Shown: piece after piece, positions 1 through 7,554 of the stretch
How the letters are laid out: each line of letters opens with the position of its first letter
Position numbering within the stretch: position 1 is the stretch's first letter
Origin: Chara braunii
Lineage: Eukaryota; Streptophyta; Charophyceae; Charales; Characeae
Assembly (NCBI GenBank): GCA_003427395.1
Contig: BFEA01000501.1
Span: 556,581 to 580,303 of the forward strand
Reading direction: 5' to 3'
DNA length: 23,723 nucleotides
Made by a program: the position numbers and the translations under genes
The notes under the pieces: model-generated
Database searches by the model: none
The model's input: the letters and a program-made list of their open reading frames with translations, nothing else
Told to the model about the DNA's origin: nothing

Positions 1-52
1 GCCTACCTACGTTTTCCCTCCCACCCACCCCTTTGCATGCATTTCCCAGTTG

Positions 53-293
53 GTACAGTGACACGTCAGCTACAGTGCCACGTCAGCAGTGACACGTCAG
101 TGCCACGTCAGCAGTGACACGTCAGCGCAGTGCCACATCATACACAGTGACACGTCAGACACAGTGGCACATCAGACAGTGCCACATCAGCAGTGACACG
201 TCAGCAGTGACACGTCAGCAGTGACACGTAAGCAGTGACACGTAAGCAGTGCCAGATCAGCAGTGCCACGTCAGTCACAGTGCCACGTCAGCA
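53..293 (+). repeat. Leader array of about 16 copies of a 14-bp ACGT-core repeat
   Basis: The unit is AGTGACACGTCAGC, alternating with AGTGCCACGTCAGC, sometimes with 2-3 extra bases between units. Copies run right up to the Gag ATG at 293. Some copies carry ACATCA or ACGTAA in place of ACGTCA. Each unit has an ACGT core, the type of site bound by plant bZIP factors, so an enhancer-like role is possible but inferred. Bases 1-52 before it are a pyrimidine-rich leader. Confidence 0.9.
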
Positions 294-1729
294 TGACGGG
301 TCCAGCTCTGGGCGTGCCAGGCCAACTGGCCAACGAGTCTCTGGCCGAGTACAAACGGCGGTTCCAGGCCCAGATCGCTCTGATCGAGGCTGAGGAACAA
401 CGCCAGCTGGCAGCCGCGGCTGCCCGCCTACAGGCTGAAGAAGCGGCAGCAGCAGAGAAGCTGCGGCTACAGGCCGAAGCAGACGCAGATAACCAGGCTC
501 GCCGCAAGGAAGCCCAGGATCTGCTGCAGCGGCATGAGACCACAAGCATCGAAAGACTGAAGTTCTGGCACTTTGAACCAAACCGCGACGACGGAACACC
601 GGAAGAGCAGCATAAGGAGTTCCTCTCCAAACTCGTGACACGGTTGTTGTATGCTTGCAACTACCAACGGTCCGAGTTGGAGAGACAGAACCAGGAACTG
701 CAACAGCTGTTCCAGGATCTGAAGCAACAGCACCAGGAGTTGGCGAACCTCCGCCGGATAGTGCAGAGCCAAGAGGATGCGACACGGGCACTCAATGCCC
801 GTGTACTGGACCTGGAACAGGCTGTACCAGGACCAGGTGCTGGTGCCTCCAGCAGTACACCCTCTAGCCGCCAACTGGAGGAACGCGTTGACCACGTAGT
901 AGCAATGCTCAGCGATATCAGCACCTTCGCTGCACCGACCACCATCAGCAGTCAGCTGGAGGCATTGAAGACCGAGGTCCAGCAACTGCAGTCGACGAAC
1001 ACAGATGGCAATCCAAAGCAATACAAAATGCCAACTTTCCAACTGGAAAAGTTCGACGACTACACACATCAGGATCCGGTCCTCTGGTGGGAAGCGTTCA
1101 CGACGCAACTTCGGATTCTGCCTGTCGCCAAACACGCGTACATCGGCGCCTTGTTCATGAACTCAAAGGGAGGATGCCAGATCTGGTTGACTCACCTGGC
1201 AGCCACCCACGGCATCGACGTCGCGGATCTGAAGGACAAGATCACACGGGAAGAGTTGACACGGCTGTGGAAGAAGCATTTCGTCGTCGACAACGCACCA
1301 GCACTAGCAATCAACCGTCTCTTCACCATGTCTCAGGGCAACACAGCAACACGTGACTGGCTCACGGAATGGCAGAAGATCGCGGCAGTGCCCGATCTGG
1401 ACTTACCATTCACGCATTTACGCTGTGAGTTCTACAACAGGTCATGTGCTGCACTGAGCCAGGCACTTGGTGATCGCGAGCAATACACCACCTTCGCTGA
1501 GATCATTGATAAGGCAAGGGAGATCATCAAGACCAACAGGTCAGCTGCACACNAGAAGTCNACGTGGCAGCCAACCTATGTGGAGAANGTGAGAACTGGT
1601 CCGCGACAGCAGCAGTTCGCTGCAGTCCAATCGGACAACACTGTGGAAGACCCGGCAGCCACCCAAGCGTCACGTGAGGGAGATCAGGTGGCTGCCGTCC
1701 AGCCGCGAAGCAACAACAACCCCGAGTGA
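293..1729 (+). CDS. Gag (capsid) polyprotein of element 1
   Basis: The open frame gives 478 residues from the ATG at 293; upstream the frame runs back only into the repeat array from a GTG, so this ATG is the natural start. Residues about 15-85 and 117-178 are Glu/Gln/Ala/Leu-rich and look coiled-coil. Residues about 248-365 resemble the retrotransposon Gag capsid fold, with conserved aromatics (LWWEAF, RLWKKHF, WLTEWQKI). Gag assembles the virus-like particle in the cytoplasm. The frame ends at a TGA (1727-1729), and the zinc knuckle resumes in another frame one base back, so one base has probably been lost at this point. Unresolved bases give X residues near the C-terminus. Element 2 holds a homologous, more damaged Gag. 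Confidence 0.85.
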   Translation: MTGPALGVPGQLANESLAEYKRRFQAQIALIEAEEQRQLAAAAARLQAEEAAAAEKLRLQAEADADNQARRKEAQDLLQRHETTSIERLKFWHFEPNRDDGTPEEQHKEFLSKLVTRLLYACNYQRSELERQNQELQQLFQDLKQQHQELANLRRIVQSQEDATRALNARVLDLEQAVPGPGAGASSSTPSSRQLEERVDHVVAMLSDISTFAAPTTISSQLEALKTEVQQLQSTNTDGNPKQYKMPTFQLEKFDDYTHQDPVLWWEAFTTQLRILPVAKHAYIGALFMNSKGGCQIWLTHLAATHGIDVADLKDKITREELTRLWKKHFVVDNAPALAINRLFTMSQGNTATRDWLTEWQKIAAVPDLDLPFTHLRCEFYNRSCAALSQALGDREQYTTFAEIIDKAREIIKTNRSAAHXKXTWQPTYVEXVRTGPRQQQFAAVQSDNTVEDPAATQASREGDQVAAVQPRSNNNPE

Positions 1730-1932
1730 ACGGGAAGGCAAAATCAGCATCGCCGGCCGGAAATGGACAGCCAGCACCACCATGGGTGAAGTTCGGCTTG
1801 ACCGAGGCCGAGTACAAGTACCGCGCCCGTTACGGCTGCTGCTACTGGTGCAACAGCACCAAGCACAAGACCTCCCTTTGCCAGGATCAGGCCAAGGAGG
1901 ATGTGCGGCCTCGTCTTAACTCGGGAAACTGA
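1726..1932 (+). pseudogene. Nucleocapsid CCHC zinc knuckle of element 1 (frame-shifted)
   Basis: This 68-codon frame overlaps the Gag stop and carries a Cys-X2-Cys-X4-His-X4-Cys knuckle encoded at 1840-1881 (CYWCNSTKHKTSLC), intact in all four ligands. Such knuckles bind the element's RNA during packaging. In element 2 the equivalent knuckle sits in one frame with the protease linker, so here two single-base changes (near 1727 and 1928) have cut out a segment of a once continuous Gag-Pol. The short frame ends in TGA at 1930-1932. Confidence 0.75.
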
Positions 1933-2610
1933 GTTGCGCAGGAGGTGAGGCGACTCCACCTCTAACTCCGCCAGATTCGGCCGCCTTGCTAGCGGCCTCC
2001 TACACATCTGGGGAGGATGCGCATGTCGCAAGTCCTCGGTACACTTACGAGGATTATGCTGTCCACTTGGTCCCACCGCTGGACCAACCGCTCCACGTGC
2101 AACAATCTACCGCATGCACGGTTTCATCACCATCGGCAACCGATTCGACAGCTTCGCCGTCATCTACCGCCGGGGATTCAACGTCATGGTCAAGACTTGA
2201 AGAGCTCGACCCGTTGACTTTTGAGGACTTCCAATGGATGCCCCTGCCGCGGTCCGGTCGATTGCCGAAACCGCATAGCAACGTGCTCAAAGCACAATTG
2301 CGGGATTACTTGCACACTGCAGTACCGACTCCGTTGATGGACGCCGGAGTAGAGGTTGTCGACCTTCACACCTACATTGCGAAGATCGACCGCGAGTTCA
2401 AGATGCAACGGTACGACGACATCGACGCACCATTGCTATATATACACATTCAGATCGGAGAGGCGACCTGCAGCGCTTTGATCGATTGCGGAGCATCTCG
2501 CAACTACACGAGTCAGGACTTCATGGTACGCGCCGGCCTTGGCCCACGAGTCCGAAGGAAGTCCCAGCCCACGCAAGTCACGTTGGCGGACGGTCACGCG
2601 TACAAGCAAT
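1928..2610 (+). pseudogene. Linker and aspartic protease N-terminal half of element 1
   Basis: The frame continues the polyprotein after the knuckle with a Ser/Thr/Pro-rich linker containing EDYAVHLVPPLDQPLHVQ, then the retropepsin active-site region ALIDCGASRNY. The catalytic Asp codon is at 2484-2486. The active-site triplet is Asp-Cys-Gly, not the usual Asp-Ser/Thr-Gly; element 2 shows the same. The protease would cut Gag-Pol inside the particle. The frame is lost at about 2600-2610, where the protein continues in another frame. Family assignment is firm from the motif and the position before RT; the exact shift point is approximate. Confidence 0.8.
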
Positions 2611-3211
2611 CGACCGGTGCATTGATGACGTCCCAGTGTACTTTGCCCCTCACGCAAGTGAGGCGGTGTCCTTGGACATTCAGGACACCAAATTCGACAT
2701 GATCTTGGGCGTGTCATGGCTGCGAAGCGAGGACCACCCGGTGAACTTCTACCTCCGCACCGTTCACGTTCGTGATCGGAACGGAGTACTAGTCCCATGC
2801 ATGGTAGCTCCTCCTCACTCTTCAGTCAGCTGTCACGTGGTATCCGCCGCAAGCATGCGAGCTTGCATCATCAGAGACGACATCGAGGAGACGGGGGTGT
2901 GTTTTCTCCACGCCCTCCCGCCCCATGACGCTTCATCGACGGACTCTTCTTCGGATCCACGCATCACCGAGCTTCTCGACGCCTACAGCGACGTGTTCGA
3001 AGGCCCGCACGGAGTAGTACCGGATCGGCCCATCCGCCACGAGATCATCCTCGAGGACGGGGCCGTACCTCCACGCGGTTGCATCTACCGAATGAGCGAG
3101 GAAGAGTTAAGTGCGCTTCGGGCACAACTCGACGACCTTCTGGAGAAAGGCTGGATTCGGCCTAGCTCATCGCCATACGGTACTCCTCTTCTCTTCGTTC
3201 GGAATCGGAAC
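2600..3211 (+). pseudogene. Protease C-terminal half and RT N-terminus of element 1
   Basis: The frame starts with VPVYFAPHASEAVSLDIQ and the retropepsin C-terminal motif DTKFDMILGVSWL. A connector with DVFEGPHGVVPDRPIRHEI leads to the first RT segment, with [18 protein letters not shown] and [17 protein letters not shown]. These are standard Ty3/gypsy RT fingers motifs. Coding sense stops abruptly at about 3211, in the middle of the LFVRKKN-type motif, because the next stretch of the gene is inverted. The residues read beyond that point on the + strand are not RT. Confidence 0.85.
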
Positions 3212-3456
3212 TGCGTTGTCATAACCGCTTGGAAAGTGGCCGGGGCATTCGTAAGGCCAAATGGCATAACCAGCCATTCGAAATGCCCATATCGTGTCCT
3301 AAATGCGGTCTTGTAGCGATCCTCCTGCCGGATCTCGAGTTGGTGATATCCCGACTTGAGACCGACCTTGGAGAAGAACTTGGCGCCGCCCAGTCGCTCG
3401 AGAAGATCGTCGGTGCGTGGGAGAGGGCCGGCGTTTCTGATAGTCTGCGCGTTGAG
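3212..3456 (-). pseudogene. Inverted RT palm segment inside element 1
   Basis: Read on the - strand this stretch encodes RT palm pieces in the right order: [53 protein letters not shown] and [11 protein letters not shown]. The flanking RT parts (LFVRN before, [11 protein letters not shown] after) are on the + strand. The palm block has therefore flipped within the gene. The left junction lies at about 3210-3214; the right one, at about 3456-3471, carries about a dozen bases that fit neither side cleanly. About ten codons expected before the palm block (the KNKDLRLCID region in element 2) are missing. The motif A residue here reads Gly in [10 protein letters not shown] where Asp is expected (KLDLKSGYHQ in element 2), a further inactivating change. 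Confidence 0.85.
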
Positions 3457-3835
3457 CTTGTGATAATCACATGCTGGATCGATACATACTTATCTACCTC
3501 GACGACATCCTGGTGTACAGCCCGAGTTTGGAGGAGCATGTAGAACACCTGCGCACCGTTTTGGAGCGGCTACAACAAGCCAAGTACAAAACCAACCGCG
3601 ACAAGTGCGAATTCGCGCGACAGGAGCTGGAGTACTTGGGACATTATGTGACGCCGCAAGGCATCCGTCCGCTTGCGGACAAGATCGAGGCCCTACAAGT
3701 ATGGCCCGAGCCCACCAACACCACGGACGTTCGTTCATTCATGGGGTTGGCGGGCTACTATCAGCGATTCATCACCGGATACTCCAGGATTGCTGCACCT
3801 ATGATGAGGTTACAGTCGCCAAAGGTGCCATTCTA
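3457..3835 (+). pseudogene. RT catalytic YLDD and connection region of element 1
   Basis: The frame open from 3471 resumes RT on the + strand: [16 protein letters not shown] with the catalytic YLDD box at 3495-3506, then the thumb/connection motifs YKTNRDKCEFARQELEYLG, VTPQGIRPLADK and DVRSFMGLAGYYQRF. RT copies element RNA into cDNA in the particle, and the two Asp of YLDD bind the catalytic metals. A one-base shift at about 3832-3838 moves the protein into the next frame. With the palm inverted upstream, no active enzyme is possible. Confidence 0.88.
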
Positions 3836-4201
3836 TTCGATGACGACGCACGCCGATCATTCCAAGCACTCAAGACGGCCATGCTCATGGCACCCGTCCT
3901 TAGCATTTATGACCCCGTCCTACCTACGAGAGTGACAACGGACACTTCCGGCAATGGCATTGGGGCAGTCTTGGAACAACACGACGGCGACCACTGGCAC
4001 CCTGTGGAGTATTTCAGCCACAAAGTGCCTCCCATCAACTCGCTCGATGATGCAAGGAAGAAGGAGCTGCTTGCATTCGTCATGGCTCTCAAGCGATGGC
4101 GGCACTTCCTCCTTGGGCGTCGTAGGTTCACATGGGTTACGAACAACAATCCATTGACCTACTACAAGACGCAGGATACGGTGAGCAGCACGATCGGATG
4201 A
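3836..4201 (+). pseudogene. RNase H domain of element 1, ending in a stop
   Basis: The frame carries LSIYDPVLPTRVTTDTSG, with the first catalytic Asp at 3941-3943, then GIGAVLEQ, VEYFSHKV, the Glu motif ARKKELLAF and RRRFTWVTNNNPLTYYK. The usual third acidic position (TD in this motif) is Asn (codon 4142-4144), as in element 2. RNase H removes the RNA strand during cDNA synthesis. The frame ends at TGA 4199-4201 where element 2 has an Arg codon (IGRWM), consistent with CGA to TGA. Confidence 0.85.
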
Positions 4202-4485
4202 TGGATGTGTACTTCATCGACCAATTTGACTTCACACCGAAACATCTTCCCGGCCTCCGAAATCCCGCAGCAGATGCACTCTCGCGAAGACCTGATCTTT
4301 GCGCTATGACACAGCATGCCTTCGCATTCGACGAGGAGCTTCAGCGACACTTCATCCGGGCATATGAGTCTGATCCGGACTTCGCCACGCTGTACGCACA
4401 GCTATCTTCGGATCACCCGCCAGCCAGCCACTATCGCATTGCCGATGGATACTTGCTCCTCCACTCGAGAGGCACGGATGTGTGT
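4201..4485 (+). pseudogene. RNase H tail and integrase tether of element 1
   Basis: Directly after the stop, two extra bases (TG, about 4204-4208) move the protein to a new frame: VYFIDQFDFTPKHLPG, then NPAADALSRRPDL, which ends the RNase H fold. A linker with HYRIADGYLLLHSRG follows and leads into integrase. The frame is left at about 4480. The order and wording match element 2 closely, so the assignment is firm and only the join points are approximate. Confidence 0.8.
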
Positions 4486-5195
4486 CCCACACGATCGTCG
4501 TCTTCGGACTCGCCTTCTCGGGGAGTACCACGACTCGCGACTCGCCGGCCATTTCGGAGTCAACCGCACTATTGCACGGCTTCGACAACGATTCCGATGG
4601 CCTGACCTCATTACCAATGTCACTCGGTATTGCGACTCTTGCGAAGTTTGCCGACGCAGCAAACCCCGCAACCGCAATCCCTATGGCGAGTTACGCCCGA
4701 TGCCTATCCCACGGGAACCCGGTCTCTCCATTGCCATGGATGTCACCGGTCCGTTCCCTCGCAACCGGCTCGGGCACGACGGCATCCTCACGTTTGTGGA
4801 CCAATTGAGTAAGTACGCGCATTTTCTTACTTGCAAGTACTACTCCACGGCTCCCGATCTGGCACGCCTCCTGCACACTGGTTGGATTTGTGGCCACGGT
4901 GTGCCAGAAGACATAGTCAGCAACCACGACACTCGCTTCATGTCGGCATTTTGGACTCCTCTTATGCACGAGTCCGGCACGAAGATGAAACCAAGTTCGG
5001 CTCGGCATCCACAGACGGACGGGCAAACAGAGCGGGCACATCAAACCGCTCAAATGATGCTTTGCACGCTCATCCGTCCGGACCAAAAAGATTGGGTTGA
5101 CCGCCTCCCCGACATCGAGTTCNCCTACAACACTTCGGTGCATCCGGCGATCGGCGTGCCTCCATTCGAGTTGAACCACGGTGGACGAAAAAGGC
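4470..5195 (+). pseudogene. Integrase H2C2 and DDE core of element 1
   Basis: The HHCC zinc module is present: YHDSRLAGHFG, with Cys-X2-Cys in CDSCEVC. The core follows with the first Asp in AMDVTGPFP (4739-4741). The Glu is in QTDGQTERAH (5030-5032). The position exactly 35 residues before that Glu, where the second catalytic Asp belongs, is Asn (codon AAC, 4922-4924, in VSNHDTRF); element 2 has Asp there. Integrase joins cDNA to the chromosome, and loss of one of the three acidic residues would abolish it. One N base at 5123 gives an unknown residue. The frame is lost at about 5190. Confidence 0.9.
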
Positions 5196-5450
5196 CGGAT
5201 CTTCGCCGACCTTCTCCTCCCTCGGCCAGTCGACATTGACGCTGCTTGCTCTCCCGGTTCCGTCCGGAAGTACAGGGAATTGCTCACTCAAGCCCGCGCG
5301 AACATGCAAAAGGCTCAAGTCCGCATGCAGCAGCAAGCCAACAGGCCTCGCGTACCATGTCCCATCCGCGCCGGTGATCTGGTTTGGGTCTTCGCGGAAG
5401 ACTTTGCACTGGAACAGGATGTTTCATGCAAACAGCTTTCAAGTGGTTTG
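5190..5450 (+). pseudogene. Integrase C-terminal region of element 1
   Basis: A frame open from 5181 continues integrase with RIFADLLLPRPVDIDAACSP, the basic helix region ELLTQARANMQKAQVRMQQQ and the SH3-like start CPIRAGDLVWV. This is the non-specific DNA-binding end of gypsy integrases. It aligns with element 2 (9166-9426) and shifts frame once more at about 5430-5450, just before the GPY/F-type motif. Confidence 0.8.
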
Positions 5451-5881
5451 GACCATGGTCTGTGACATCAGCCGCGGGCGATGAGCCCAATGGCCCTTCA
5501 TTTGTGATCAACATTCCCGAGCATCTGACGGTCCATCCAATCTTTCACGCATCAAAGCTGCCAACATATACACCAGCTACGAGCGACGACTTCCCGAGCA
5601 GACGATCGCAGGACCCTCCATCTATGGATGGTCATCAGGAGGTTGACCGCGTCATCTCGGATCGCAAGTACGACAGCAAGCCGCAACAGTACAAAGTTAC
5701 ATTCAGAGCATGCGATCCCGACGACACTCGGTGGATTTCAGGAGCAGATTTGAAAGCATCCGCACCGCTGATATACAGTCACTACGAGCGTCAAAGGTTA
5801 GCCAAGGGACCCCCACGACCTTCCCCTCCCACCCGGACTGTGGTCCCTCCCTCAGACAGACAGCTTCGCACTCGCAGGTAA
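5430..5881 (+). pseudogene. GPY/F module and chromodomain-like C-terminus of element 1
   Basis: The segment starts with FKWFGPWSVTSAAGD and VHPIFHASKLP, a GPY/F-type module. From about 5636 to 5803 it reads QEVDRVISDRKYDSKPQQYK, VTFRACDPDDTRWISGADL and APLIYSHYERQRL, with the chromodomain spacing (beta strands, Trp, closing helix). In chromoviruses this domain steers integration to particular chromatin. The aromatic cage looks incomplete, so binding to methylated histone is not assured. The frame ends at TAA 5879-5881, 11 bases before the polypurine tract. Confidence 0.78.
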
Positions 5882-5892
5882 GCTCGGTCTTT

Positions 5893-5906
5893 CAAGGAGA
5901 GGGGGG
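5893..5906 (+). promoter_or_regulatory. Polypurine tract of element 1
   Basis: CAAGGAGAGGGGGG lies directly before the TGTGGC start of the 3' LTR. This tract primes plus-strand cDNA synthesis. Element 2 has the same context (GCTCGGTCTTCAAGG) at the same place. Confidence 0.85.
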
Positions 5907-5927
5907 TGTGGCATACTGCGTAGCCAC

Positions 5928-5947
5928 ACGGGCCCTGCAGGGCCCGT
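5928..5947. repeat. Perfect 20-bp palindrome near the LTR start
   Basis: ACGGGCCCTGCAGGGCCCGT is its own reverse complement. A smaller inverted pair, TGTGGC and GCCACA, lies at the LTR tip (5907-5912 and 5923-5928). Element 2's LTRs have the matching layout: CCACACGGGCCC, then a second GGGCCC. Confidence 0.9.
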
Positions 5948-6390
5948 CCCGCACTTTCAGCCTAAAAGCCTAAAACTTAGGGCTTACAGGCCCCCGTCGT
6001 TCAGCCTGAAAGCTGAAATACGAGGGTCTGCAAGCCCTATACCGTTTCAGCCTATTTCTAGGCCTTTCAGGCCCACAGGCTTTTTAGCCTGAAATGGAGG
6101 GCCATTTTCACGCCCTCATTGTGTTTGACCTACCTAAGACTCAGGCACGAAAACAGGGTTTCGGAAGAGGCCAGAAATAGCCTGTTCCCCACACCAGCTC
6201 GAGCAGGAGCTGCAGCTGCAGCCCCTGCCTCCCGTAGGCATTGGCAAGAGCAGCCTCCTGGACTGCCTCGCCTCCAGTCAGGAGGCACCCGGTAGTACAT
6301 AGGAAGTTCCCATGCACTTCACGGGTAAGCAGTTGTCAGTAGGCACAAGTAGTCTTCAGGATTCGGCCGCAGCACTCAGGAGGAGCGCTG

Positions 6391-6485
6391 CAGTAGTCTT
6401 CAGCGCTAGGCAGTAGTCTTCAGCGTTAGCTGTAGTCTTCGGCGCTGGGCGCCCATAGCCATAGCAGTAGTCTGCAGCGCTGGGC
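6391..6485 (+). repeat. 20-bp tandem repeat in the element 1 LTR
   Basis: Three adjacent copies of CAGTAGTCTTCAGCGCTAGG start at 6391, 6411 and 6431, and a fourth lies at about 6464 after a 13-base interruption. A looser copy lies at about 6348. Such arrays in U3 often act as enhancers, but nothing here proves it. Confidence 0.75.
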
Positions 6486-6884
6486 GCTGGTAGGTGGTAG
6501 ATAGTAGAGTTGGGAGAGACACTGGCGGAGGCCAGTGGTACTTACCTATGGCGCCATCGCTCCAGCTCCATCTGCGAGGTACCTGCATCAAGGCACCAAC
6601 TTCACAGGTTAGTACTGGACACAGAGAGAGAGAGAGTTCTTCTTCTTCCTCTTCTAAGTCCACCATCTCTTCTCACCCTCTCACCACCTGATTTCTCAGA
6701 CTACGACAGCGAGAGACAGAGTTGTGACTTNAGACTTGACGACATTGGATCCAGACTTGACATTTGGGATTCAGACATTTTGACGAGGGACTATTTGGGC
6801 CTGTGCCGAAGACTTGGTGTTGACGACATTCCCATCTTTCCCCTCCTCTTCGTCTAACCCCTTCTTCTTCGTCTGTGTATGGTA

Positions 6885-6923
6885 GGGGCTGGCGCAGTCT
6901 TCCTGTGTGAAGCGCCAGACCCC
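6885..6923 (+). promoter_or_regulatory. LTR RNA hairpin, element 1 version
   Basis: GGGGCTGGCGC pairs with GCGCCAGACCCC (11 pairs, one bulged A) around a 16-base loop, AGTCTTCCTGTGTGAA. TCTGTGTATG lies before it and TTCACACCA after it. Element 2 has a hairpin with different stem bases, the same loop core and the same flanks. Confidence 0.75.
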
Positions 6924-7071
6924 ATTCACACCATGTAACGATGATGATGACGTATGTTCAGGGCTGCATTGCAATATTGATTGTTCGGATCACTGGTATC
7001 TAAGTCTTCACCTGTGTTATCTTGTAGAGAGGTCGGTTCTTGTTCTGGTCTGCACGTTACAGTATGCAACA

Positions 7072-7554
7072 GTTGCGGACTTCCACTTCGACCAGATTCT
7101 GCACAGATACCTGCAAACAGCCAAATGTGTGTATCTGATCGATGGCCTGGACTGGGTCCATGTCGACTTGGACTCGTGAGCCTCAATTTCCGAGCTACAG
7201 TTGACTGTTGACTTTCTTAGTCAACTGTTGGGCGCAGGGCGTCTGAAGCCCCGTTTTCTGGCCTCGGTTGGGTGCGTATAGCACTGGGCCTCGGTTCAGT
7301 CCGTCGCTGTGACCTGAGGTGGCCATTGGCCCCTCATTTGGCCCTAAGACCTGAATGACGACCCCTGGAAGACGACAATAGCATATTTCGAGTGGTTTAT
7401 TACAGTATTATTATGTTACACAAACGCATGCCTGCCCCAGACGCAGCGGGAACCAAGAACGGAGGAAAAAAAGGGGAAAAAAAAAAACACAGTTCGATGA
7501 GAATGAATCTACCGCTAGAACATGGAAAGGTACATGCCCATACTTTATGCATTT
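7072..7554. other. Spacer between the two elements
   Basis: 483 bp with no recognisable gene. It holds a small hairpin, CAGTTGACT with AGTCAACTG (about 7198-7228), and an A-rich stretch at about 7467-7491. It is probably host DNA left between two independent insertions. Confidence 0.6.

Larger units (their letters stand above)
1..7071 (+). mobile_element. Element 1: Ty3/gypsy chromovirus-type LTR retrotransposon, 5' LTR outside the window
   Basis: Part order along the + strand is leader repeats, Gag, CCHC knuckle, aspartic protease, RT, RNase H, H2C2 and DDE integrase, chromodomain-like end, polypurine tract, LTR. Protease-RT-RNaseH-integrase order defines Ty3/gypsy (Metaviridae-type) elements, and the C-terminal chromodomain points to chromoviruses. 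The 3' LTR end is set at 7071 by matching its last bases, GTATGCAACA, with the LTR end of element 2. That gives 1165 bp, close to the 1137 and 1171 bp of element 2's LTRs. The 5' LTR and PBS would lie left of base 1. The copy cannot encode a working Pol: it has about ten frame disruptions, one stop codon and an internal inversion. Several N bases (1553, 1561, 1588, 5123, 6731) lie in it. Confidence 0.93.
5907..7071 (+). repeat. 3' LTR of element 1 (1165 bp)
   Basis: It starts TGTGGCATAC right after the polypurine tract and ends GTATGCAACA, giving TG...CA termini. The end was chosen by matching element 2's LTR end; the partner LTR is not in the window, so it is inferred. The first third carries many TTTCAGCCT/AGGCTGAAA inverted repeats (5953-6095). 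A 20-bp tandem repeat lies at 6391-6485, a short GA run at about 6622, and a stable hairpin at 6885-6923. No convincing TATA box was found. Confidence 0.8.

Noticed and set aside
1-52. Possible remnant of the element 1 5' LTR or PBS at the window start
   Set aside because: No match to the 3' LTR end or to a TGGTAT-type site; it looks like leader sequence, with TTGGTACAGTG resembling TTGGTAAAGTG in element 2's leader.
263-292. Upstream extension of Gag starting at GTG 263
   Set aside because: It only translates the 14-bp leader repeats; the ATG at 293 is the better start.
53-293. CRISPR-like array
   Set aside because: Units are 14 bp and almost directly adjacent, without unique spacers, in a eukaryotic element.
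1727-1729. Programmed frameshift between Gag and the zinc knuckle
   Set aside because: No slippery heptamer seen, and the neighbouring disruptions are plainly decay; loss of one base explains it better.
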